From positions 1 to 36,386 of the forward strand of contig JAABRM010000070.1 of the NCBI GenBank assembly GCA_011390955.1: a DNA stretch of 36,386 bases. Direction: 5' to 3'. This document shows, piece by piece, positions 26,626 to 32,182 of this stretch (the first letter of the stretch is position 1; every line of letters starts with the position of its first letter). The notes under the pieces were generated by a model. The model made no database searches. It was not told the DNA's origin and saw only the letters and a list, made by a program, of their open reading frames with translations. The DNA comes from Oscillatoriales cyanobacterium (GTDB taxonomy: Bacteria; Cyanobacteriota; Cyanobacteriia; Cyanobacteriales; Laspinemataceae). The position numbers and the translations under genes are program-made.

Positions 26626-27029
26626 GTTATTATGGCGATCGCTTTTTAACAATGGTAGGGTGCGTTAGGCGGGTATTACCTACCAAAATAATTTATTCAC
26701 TCCAAAATCCCGCCGTAACGCACCAAAATTGCCAAGCATAAACCTTGTTTCGGTGCGTTACGCGGGGAATAAAATTTACTTGACTTTAAACCACGTTAAT
26801 TCCCCGCTAACACACCCTACCGAATCGCTTTTTTCTGGGGGCGATCGCTCATTTCTCCCAAGTAAAGAAACCGGGTTTCTACTGTGAATGTGTAGGGGCG
26901 AATGGCCATATAGCCTGACGGCATGGGCTCCGCCTAACGCCCCTACCGTAGAACCAGAAAAAAACCCCGGTTTCTAATATCCAGACTGCAAAACCTTTTA
27001 TATTTCCTTAAACATATAGGAGCATCAAA
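26626..27029. repeat. Two variant hairpin elements and a composite palindromic element
   Basis: 26655-26725: hairpin element with GTAGGGTGCGTTAGGCGGG and CCCGCCGTAACGCACC arms. 26752-26820: a second hairpin element with GGTGCGTTACGCGGGGAAT and ATTCCCCGCTAACACACC arms. 26841-26976: a composite element starting at a HIP1 octamer. Its GTAGGGGCG palindrome (from 26892) is interrupted by a GCCTGACGGCATGGGCTCCG repeat. The PEP-CTERM gene's AGGAG follows at 27018-27022. No gene is visible. Confidence 0.8.
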
Positions 27030-27764
27030 ATGTTGAAATCTTCTCATCTCGTAAACTCCCTAGGAATCATCGGTGCAACCGCAGGAATTGCCCTAATTTC
27101 ACCCCTTCCGGCCCACGCTGTTTCCTTCACCATCAACAACATCACAGGCACTTGGGATAACGTCCAAGGAACTTCCGTATTCAATGGCACTGATACTAAT
27201 CAAGTTCGGTGGGGAAGTGCCGCTACCACTGCGGGTCAAAGTGGTTTTAACTTCCAGAGTCCTTCCTCCTTAATTTCTGTTGCTAGTGGTAGCAACTTTG
27301 TGCTGGGGGAATTAACTCATTTGAACTTGCCAATTTGGGGGGGAACCGCAGCATCAGGAGTTGATTTAGACCTCTCGATGGCTATTGATGGGATGACACA
27401 TTCATTCAACTACAGTTTCTTGATTAATGAAACTCCAAATACCGCCGGAAACTGTCCGGTATTTCAAACTAGCAATACCCCTTGTGATGATAAAATTGAC
27501 TTTACCAGTCCTTTTAGCACCACGACTTTCCAAAAAAATGGCTTTAACTATAGCTTGGAATTGTTAGGCTTTAGCCGCACTCTTGATGGACTCTCTCCGG
27601 TTTCTTCATTTATTACTGAGGAGCGTAAAGCTTCTTCTGCTTTCCTAGTAGCGCGAGTGGTAAAAGATAGCAATAATAATACCTCGGTTCCTGAACCGAC
27701 ATCAGCTTTGGCTATTCTGTTAATCGGACTGGCAACCACTCGGTTGCGACGGAGTAAAGATTAA
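27030..27764 (+). CDS. PEP-CTERM exported protein, choice-of-anchor K type
   Basis: 244 residues from ATG 27030, with AGGAG 7 bp upstream. A clear signal peptide ends PLPAHA. The middle is a beta-rich extracellular domain (ITGTWDNVQGTSVFNGTDTN, VRWGSA, LGELTHLNLPIWGG, FNYSFLINETPNT) like the choice-of-anchor K proteins. The C-terminus is a classic PEP-CTERM signal: VPEPTSALAILLIGLATTRL then RRSKD, that is, a VPEP motif, a transmembrane helix and a basic tail. Sorting by an exosortase/archaeosortase-type enzyme is expected, with attachment to the outer envelope or extracellular polysaccharide. No exosortase gene lies in the window. The Cys pair (GNCPVF, NTPCDD) may form a disulfide. Confidence 0.87.
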   Translation: MLKSSHLVNSLGIIGATAGIALISPLPAHAVSFTINNITGTWDNVQGTSVFNGTDTNQVRWGSAATTAGQSGFNFQSPSSLISVASGSNFVLGELTHLNLPIWGGTAASGVDLDLSMAIDGMTHSFNYSFLINETPNTAGNCPVFQTSNTPCDDKIDFTSPFSTTTFQKNGFNYSLELLGFSRTLDGLSPVSSFITEERKASSAFLVARVVKDSNNNTSVPEPTSALAILLIGLATTRLRRSKD

Positions 27765-28160
27765 GAATCAAACCCCCAAAGAAACCGGGTTTCTGTGGTG
27801 AATATGTAGGGGCGATCGCGCATTTCTCCCAACAAAAGAAACCGGGTTTCTGTGGTGAATATCAACGTTAACTGTGAAAGCGAGAAAGAAACCCGGTTTC
27901 TGAGTTCAGGTGGGGCGATCGCTATTTTAAAATCAAATAACTCAGAAACCGGGTTTCTTCTGTGAAAATTACAGCTATCTGTGGGTGCCGAAAAAGAAAC
28001 CCGGTTTCTTAGTCCCCAAGCAAAGAAACCGGGTTTCTGTGGTGAACATTAAAGTTAACTGTGGAACCAAGAAAGAAACCCGGTTTCTAAGTCCCCAAGC
28101 AAAGAAATCGGGTTTCTGGGCTCAGGAGAGGCGATCGCTTTTTTTGATGGGCGATCGCCA
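27765..28160 (+). repeat. Composite palindromic elements between the PEP-CTERM gene and the coiled-coil pair
   Basis: At least seven AGAAACC-type palindromes at spacings of about 45-70 bp, with linkers GTGGTGAATAT, AACTGTGAAAGCGAG, and GTTAACTGTGGAACCAAG. HIP1 octamers lie at about 27813, 27917, 28132 and 28151. The same order (HIP1, CATTTCTCCCAA, palindrome, GTGGTGAATAT, GTGAAAGCGAGAAAG, palindrome) recurs at 28.8, 28.9, 29.7 and 31.7 kb. No gene is visible. Confidence 0.8.
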
Positions 28161-28176
28161 AATTGGTCAAAACAGG

Positions 28177-28182
28177 TATAAT
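28177..28182 (+). promoter_or_regulatory. TATAAT -10 box before the coiled-coil gene pair
   Basis: A perfect TATAAT 25 bp upstream of ATG 28208. No good -35 at 17 bp. TTGGTC (28163-28168) is too close. The box follows a HIP1 octamer at 28151, as at the next cassette. Confidence 0.4.
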
Positions 28183-28207
28183 AAATAAAACCCAACACAA
28201 TCTCACA

Positions 28208-28549
28208 ATGGCAAAACTCCCGATTGAAATAACTGTTCTAGTTAATCAATTAAAACAACAAGCCTTAGATATAGTCGATGAATCTCTAGCTGTAGAACTA
28301 AAAATTTTTGAACAATTTGGAGAAACAGAGCAAACGATTGCCGCTTTAGATGAAATGAAGAATGCTGGAGAAGATGCAGCATCAGCTTACTCTCAACTTT
28401 CCACTCTCCAGTTGCAAATTGCTAAAATACAACCCGATGCCCCTTCTGATGTGTTACAATTACTGACCAAAGCAATTGAGAGAACACAACTACGAATTCC
28501 AGCATTACAAAGAAGTATTCAAGAAGTCCAACAAGAATATCAGGTATAA
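28208..28549 (+). CDS. Helical/coiled-coil protein of unknown function, first gene of a two-gene cassette
   Basis: 113 residues from ATG 28208 (MAKLPIEITVLVNQLKQQAL). Open frame upstream to 28163 is leader, since the TATAAT at 28177 lies inside it. Predicted almost wholly helical, with two heptad-like stretches (LVNQLKQQALDIVDESLAVE; LLTKAIERTQLRIPALQRSI) and no Cys or Gly-rich loops. No family recognised. It is followed after 6 bp by a 59-codon gene, also helical. The cassette sits between composite repeats like the neighbouring TA modules, so a TA or other two-part system is possible but not shown. Confidence 0.6.
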   Translation: MAKLPIEITVLVNQLKQQALDIVDESLAVELKIFEQFGETEQTIAALDEMKNAGEDAASAYSQLSTLQLQIAKIQPDAPSDVLQLLTKAIERTQLRIPALQRSIQEVQQEYQV

Positions 28550-28555
28550 TCTGTT

Positions 28556-28735
28556 ATGAAAAATCAACCTCAGATTCCTAACCCGGAAACATCAAAACGT
28601 TTATTAAACAATCTACGTCGAACTCGGTTAGAGGTTCGAGAAATTAGCTTAGAACTTGCAGAAATCAATGCGAAATTGGAAGATGATATTCGTCAAAAGC
28701 AGCTAGACAGAGTTAGAAAAACATTAATCGGTTAA
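28556..28735 (+). CDS. Small basic helical protein (59 aa), second gene of the two-gene cassette
   Basis: 59 residues, ATG 28556 to TAA 28733-28735. Starts MKNQPQIPNPETSKRLLNNL and continues as one long charged amphipathic helix (RRTRLEVREISLELAEINAK), ending RVRKTLIG. Only 6 bp after the preceding stop, so almost certainly co-translated with it. Ten Arg/Lys in its first half and tail make it basic overall. No family is known to me. The codon pattern matches its neighbour and the frame is clean, so I regard it as a real gene despite its size. Confidence 0.6.
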   Translation: MKNQPQIPNPETSKRLLNNLRRTRLEVREISLELAEINAKLEDDIRQKQLDRVRKTLIG

Positions 28736-29098
28736 TATTCGATCGAATTAGTTTTTATGATTTGAAGGCGATCGCGCAAATCGGGGGAGAGAATCGCTTT
28801 TTTCCCAACAAAAGAAACCGGGTTTATGTGGTGAATATGTAGGGGCGAATGCGAGAACGCCCCTACTGTAAAAGCGAGAAAGAAACCCGGTTTCTGAGGT
28901 TTCTTAAGGGGGCGATCGCTTTTTTGTCCCAACAAAAGAAACCGGGTTTCTGTGGTGAATATGTAGGGGCGAATGCGAGAACGCCCCTACTGTGAAAGCG
29001 AGAAATAAACCCGGTTTCTGAGTCTCCTGAGAGGGCGGTAAGCTTTCGCTATGCCGTCAGGCTTTTCGCTTTTTGGTGGGCGATCGCCCAAATCATCG
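28736..29098 (+). repeat. Two consecutive composite palindromic elements
   Basis: Copy one about 28767-28922 and copy two about 28912-29035. Each has HIP1 or a degenerate HIP1 with T6, CCCAACAAAAGAAACCGGGT, GTGGTGAATATGTAGGGGCG, loop AATGCGAGAA, CGCCCCTACTGTGAAAGCGA, and a final AGAAACCCGG palindrome. The copies are nearly identical over about 110 bp. A GGTAAGCTTTCGCTATGCCG repeat follows at about 29037-29062. No gene is visible. Confidence 0.82.
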
Positions 29099-29099
29099 C

Positions 29100-29105
29100 T
29101 ATAAT
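29100..29105 (+). promoter_or_regulatory. TATAAT -10 box of the YafQ/RelE-like TA operon
   Basis: A perfect TATAAT 29 bp before ATG 29135, after a HIP1 octamer with flanking GGGCGATCGCC. No recognisable -35. Confidence 0.4.
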
Positions 29106-29134
29106 TAAACTAATATTTTCCTCGCTACCAGATC

Positions 29135-29359
29135 ATGCCAGAATCAGTAAAAACCTCACGACTCCAAGAAGCGATCGATACCGTAGAATCCCTATCGATT
29201 GAAGAACAAAATCTAATCGTTGAAATCTTACTTAAACGACTACAGAGAAAACGCAGAGAAAACCTCCTCCAAGAAATTGAAGAAGTCCGCCAAGAAGCCT
29301 CTGAAGGCCAAATTAAATTTGGCTCCGTAGAAGATTTCTTCAAGGAGTTAGATTCGTGA
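29135..29359 (+). CDS. Antitoxin of a YafQ/RelE-like TA pair
   Basis: 74 residues: MPESVKTSRLQEAIDTVESL, then SIEEQNLIVEILLKRLQRKR, then a charged helical tail ending SVEDFFKELDS. The short N-terminal helical part and acidic, toxin-wrapping tail fit the small cyanobacterial antitoxins found with RelE/YafQ-type toxins, but no classic DNA-binding fold is obvious. Its stop TGA (29357-29359) overlaps the GTG that was probably the toxin start. AAGGAG (29342-29347) near its 3' end is placed to serve the toxin. The frame is intact. Confidence 0.75.
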   Translation: MPESVKTSRLQEAIDTVESLSIEEQNLIVEILLKRLQRKRRENLLQEIEEVRQEASEGQIKFGSVEDFFKELDS

Positions 29360-29638
29360 GACTTTCTTGCCTGGACTCCTAAATCTTTGAGAGCATACAA
29401 ACGCCTAATCCGTCAAAACCCTCAGTTGCAAACGGCACTGAAAGCAACTCTAACACAGCTTGCAGACGATCCCTTTCATCCTACCCTAAAAACTCACAAA
29501 CTATCCGGCGAATTTGAGGGAATTTGGTCAGCTTCAATTGACTACAGTTATCGGATTTTATTCGAGTTTACCAAGACGAAAGAATCCGAAGACGCCATCT
29601 TGCTGTTGAATTTGGGCAACCATGATGATGTCTATTAA
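29356..29638 (+). pseudogene. YafQ/RelE-like mRNA interferase toxin with a frameshift at its start
   Basis: The open part from TTG 29387 reads RAYKRLIRQNPQLQTALKAT, then THKLSGEFEGIWSASIDYSY, RILFEF and LLLNLGNHDDVY, a clear YafQ/RelE-type toxin core with its C-terminal His. Family members begin about 8-10 residues earlier with a strand like LAWTPKSL. That strand is present in frame (29366-29389) but without a start codon. The expected GTG at 29356, with AAGGAG 8 bp upstream and overlapping the antitoxin stop, is one base out of phase and meets TAA at 29380. Removing one T from CTTTCTTGCC restores one frame. Either the toxin is inactivated, or it starts weakly at TTG 29387 without its first strand. 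Confidence 0.75.
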
Positions 29639-29921
29639 GGCAAAATAAGAGCGATCGCGCAAATCGGGAGAGAGAATCGCTTTTTTGCCAAGCAAAGAAA
29701 CCGGGACCCAAGCTGTGAATATGTAGGGGCGAGCAAGCGAATCGCCCCTACTGTGAAAGCGAAAAAGAAACCCGGTTTTTGAGGTTTCTTAAGGAGGCGA
29801 TCGCTCATTTCTCCCAAGAAAAGAAACCCGGTTTCTAAGTTAACTGTGAAAGTGAGAAAGAAAACCGGTTTCTGAGTTCTTTGAGAGAGCGATCGCTTTT
29901 GGGGGGCGAGTTAATGGGTGG
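29639..29921 (+). repeat. Composite palindromic elements before the PIN module
   Basis: A variant composite element from HIP1 (about 29651) through a partial AGAAACCGGG, TGTGAATATGTAGGGGCGAG, loop, CGCCCCTACTGTGAAAGCGA and a final palindrome, then a second shorter copy (29798-29900) with HIP1, TCATTTCTCCCAA, two palindromes and HIP1. No gene is visible. Confidence 0.78.
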
Positions 29922-29927
29922 TATAAT
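29922..29927 (+). promoter_or_regulatory. TATAAT -10 box of the PIN toxin-antitoxin operon
   Basis: A perfect TATAAT 28 bp before ATG 29956. TTGGGG (29899-29904), a poor -35, lies 17 bp upstream and overlaps the end of the composite element, so the element edge may contribute promoter sequence. Confidence 0.45.
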
Positions 29928-29955
29928 ATAAAGAAACACAACCAGAAACTCAAGT

Positions 29956-30210
29956 ATGTTAGAAAAAGTAACAGTCACTTACGATGGTTCAGCATTCTAT
30001 CCAGAAACTCACCTAAACCTAGAACCGAATACCCGTTATACAATCCAGATTATTTCTCAAGACGAACAGACTCAACCAACGGATAAAAATGCTTGGGATC
30101 TGCTAGAAGACATGGCAGGAACTTATGAAGCACCGGAAGATTGGTCTAGCGAACACGATCATTATTTATATGGTACACCCAAACGAAACAGTGAAAAAAG
30201 TAAAAGATGA
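29956..30210 (+). CDS. Antitoxin of a PIN-domain TA pair (AF2212/DUF104-like)
   Basis: 84 residues: MLEKVTVTYDGSAFYPETHL, then NLEPNTRYTIQIISQDEQTQ, an N-terminal beta-hairpin of the kind found in AF2212-like antitoxins, followed by a helical tail (DKNAWDLLEDMAGTYEAPED, WSSEHDHYLYG). The DLLxxxAGTxEAPxDWSxEHDHYLYG pattern is typical of antitoxins placed before VapC-like PIN toxins in cyanobacteria. Its stop overlaps the toxin ATG by 4 bp (ATGA). The frame is intact although the toxin is not. Confidence 0.8.
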   Translation: MLEKVTVTYDGSAFYPETHLNLEPNTRYTIQIISQDEQTQPTDKNAWDLLEDMAGTYEAPEDWSSEHDHYLYGTPKRNSEKSKR

Positions 30211-30633
30211 GCCAAGATAGACTTTTTTTAGACACGGTGTTTATTCAAGCCATTCTTAATCCCCGTGACCAATATCATTCTCCAGCAATGCAACTATTCC
30301 CTCGGGTCAAAAATGCACAAGAAGTCTGGATAACCGAAGCCATATTCATGGAAGTTGGAAATGCACTCAGTACCTACGATCGTCATCACCTACGATCGCC
30401 ATAAAGTAGCTGCTTTTATTCAAAAATGTTATAAAACTGACAATATTTCAATTGTAAATATCACACCTCAACTCTTTGAACAAGGATTAAATTTATATGA
30501 ATCCAGACCAGACAAAACATGGGGATTAGTCGATTGTCTTTCATTTATCGTCATGGAACAGCAAAACTTAATCGATGCTGTGACCTCAGATATTCATTTT
30601 GTTCAAGCCGGTTTTCGGGCATTATTGCGATAA
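30207..30633 (+). pseudogene. PIN-domain (VapC-like) toxin frameshifted by a 16-bp tandem duplication
   Basis: The first part (30207-30404) reads SQDRLFLDTVFIQAILNPRD and ITEAIFMEVGNALSTYDRH, then leaves frame and stops (HLRSP). The second part, in another frame, continues TYDRHKVAAFIQKCYKTDNI, then YESRPDKTWGLVDCLSFIVM and AVTSDIHFVQAGFRALLR. Together they form a full PIN domain of about 137 residues, with acidic residues in LDTVF, MEVGN, GLVDC and VTSDIH. The cause is visible: 30372-30387 (ACCTACGATCGTCATC) and 30388-30403 (ACCTACGATCGCCATA) are a 16-bp tandem duplication with two differences. Deleting one copy restores STYDRHKVAA. The toxin is probably inactive. Confidence 0.87.
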
Positions 30634-30783
30634 AGGCTTTATCGAGACGCTATGAATGGGCGATCGCTTTTTTGAGAGGGCGATCGCTTTTTTGTGGGGG
30701 CGGTAAGGGTCGCTATGCTGTCAGGCGATCGCGCTTTTTTGCCAAGCAAAGAAACCCGGTTTCTGAGTCTCCTGTTTTCTGAA
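30634..30783. repeat. HIP1-T6 repeats and one palindrome between the PIN and HigBA modules
   Basis: Two consecutive GGGCGATCGCTTTTTTG units (from about 30660 and 30679), a GGTAAGGGTCGCTATGCTGT repeat, a further HIP1, then GCCAAGCAAAGAAACCCGGT. No gene. Confidence 0.75.
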
Positions 30784-31188
30784 TTACTTCCCAAACAAAC
30801 TAGAATCAACCTTAAAAAAATTCCCCAACACCTCAGCCAGTTCCCCGCTAATCTCACCCCTACCATTTACCAAATCAATCACAACATCCTCTGAACCAAC
30901 AACCCCCACCAAATCTTCTGCTGTCACCTGCTGCTGTTCCATCAAAAATTCTAAGATGGAATGAGGAGTCGATGCCGAACCCGGACGATAAAACTCCCCC
31001 TCGAACTTTTCAATTAACAGAATCAATAACTCATATAGTGCGTCCTGTTCTGGAGTGCGGTTTTTAATGTGCATCAACTCCTCTACCACCGCTAATGCTC
31101 GTTCGTTTTCCTCCTCTGTTTTAATGATCTTTGGTTGATATTTTACTAATAATTTTGTATATTTATCATCACTAAAAGTAAGGGTCAT
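30784..31188 (-). CDS. higA: HigA-type helix-turn-helix antitoxin
   Basis: 134 residues from ATG 31188 (MTLTFSDDKYTKLLVKYQPK); a longer frame to 31218 overlaps the toxin more and lacks a ribosome site. After an N-terminal helical part (ALAVVEELMHIKNRTPEQDA) come LEFLMEQQQVTAEDLVGVVG, VVIDLVNGRGEISGELAEVL and GNFFKVDSSLFGK, the HTH pattern of HigA antitoxins (PF-type Xre, with the ISGELAEVLGxFF ending). It binds the operon promoter and neutralises HigB. The start lies 17 bp inside the toxin gene, with GGAAA just upstream. Confidence 0.85.
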   Translation of the reverse strand: MTLTFSDDKYTKLLVKYQPKIIKTEEENERALAVVEELMHIKNRTPEQDALYELLILLIEKFEGEFYRPGSASTPHSILEFLMEQQQVTAEDLVGVVGSEDVVIDLVNGRGEISGELAEVLGNFFKVDSSLFGK

Positions 31189-31471
31189 TTTTCCAGGCGT
31201 CCTTGTCGTATTCTGCATGAGTTAAAACGTATTTAATGTAAATCAATTGTCGTTGGTAATCTATGCTAACAATTAAGCGATACTTATTCCCCTTAATATT
31301 AAATACTGTAAAATTTCCCACCGCCTCAGCCGACGGAAAAACAGATTGCACCGAAAGCAAATTTGACCAATTAGCTTTACTGGAAATTTTATACCAGCTA
31401 TCCAACGAGTCACTGCAATCATTATGGCTGCGAGCATATTCCCTTAAACATCGATAGCTAATAACGTGCAT
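31172..31471 (-). CDS. higB: HigB-family mRNA interferase toxin
   Basis: 99 residues, MHVISYRCLREYARSHNDCS; then SWYKISSKANWSNLLSVQSV, FPSAEAVGNFTVFNIKGNKY, RLIVSIDYQRQLIYIKYVLT and HAEYDKDAWKNDPYF. The last two segments are diagnostic of the HigB toxin family, including the HAEYDK motif. The toxin gene precedes the antitoxin, the usual HigBA order, and overlaps it by 17 bp. Unlike the toxins at 29.4 and 30.2 kb, this frame is intact. HigB cleaves mRNA on ribosomes. Confidence 0.88.
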   Translation of the reverse strand: MHVISYRCLREYARSHNDCSDSLDSWYKISSKANWSNLLSVQSVFPSAEAVGNFTVFNIKGNKYRLIVSIDYQRQLIYIKYVLTHAEYDKDAWKNDPYF

Positions 31472-31911
31472 TTGTGAATTTAAAAAAACGAGACTGACAA
31501 TTTAATCAAATATCAAATTGTCGGCTGATTAAATCTTATTGCCTAGAATTCGCGTAAGTCATTAATTATTATAGCAGATGGATTGGGTTTGTAAGACTAA
31601 AGTCCTTACTAAGAACGAAGTTTTTGGAAGAGCGGTAAGCGGAGCTATGCCGTCAGGCGATCGCGCATTTCTCCCAAGCAAAGAAACCGGGTTTCTGTGG
31701 TGAATATTAAAGTTAACTGTAGCAGCTTTCAAAGAAACTCGGTTTCTAAGTCCCCTTCCCAAGCAAAGAAACCGGGTTTCTGTGGTGAATATCAACGTTA
31801 ACCGTGAAAGCGAGAAAGAAACCCGGTTTCTAAGATCACCGCACCTCTGCACCCCTGCACCCCTGCACCTCTGCACCTCTGCCCCGAAAGCCCCGAAAGC
31901 CCCCCAAATAC
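31472..31911. repeat. Composite palindromic elements and C-rich short repeats between HigBA and the NFACT gene
   Basis: About 31630-31660: GGTAAGCGGAGCTATGCCGT repeat and HIP1. 31663-31830: HIP1, GCATTTCTCCCAAG, four AGAAACC-type palindromes, and GTGGTGAATATCAACGTTAA / GTGAAAGCGAGAAAG linkers. About 31840-31905: CACCCCTG and CTGCACCTC short repeats. Positions 31472-31629 include an A/T-rich part with no visible gene or repeat. Confidence 0.75.
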
Positions 31912-31940
31912 AAAAAGACCAACCAAAAAGCTGGTTGGTC
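31912..31940 (-). terminator. Rho-independent terminator on the minus strand, downstream of the NFACT gene
   Basis: On the minus strand GACCAACC (31940-31933) pairs perfectly with GGTTGGTC (31924-31917) around the 8-base loop AGCTTTTT, followed by TTTTTG. It lies about 240 bp past the NFACT stop. Confidence 0.8.
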
Positions 31941-32182
31941 TAACAGAATATTTGTCGTTGTCGTCTGAAATGGAGGAAACCCAAACTAAGCCTTCCCAAG
32001 CTACAGCGGGTTTAAGAGATAACTTATCTTGTCCTCGCCCTTATTGTAACAATAAACACGAATTTTTTATCACCATAATTGATGGTTTGTTGAAAAAATC
32101 AGGAAATCTGCAAATCTTGGGGCGGTTTGCTTCACAATCAGTACGGTTAACCGTATCATTATCTGGAGATTTATCTGTTGGG

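Noticed and set aside
27775-28120. Regularly spaced AGAAACC palindromes as a CRISPR array
   Set aside because: The repeats alternate in phase, are only 15 bp, the spacers are themselves repeated linkers, and no cas genes are present.
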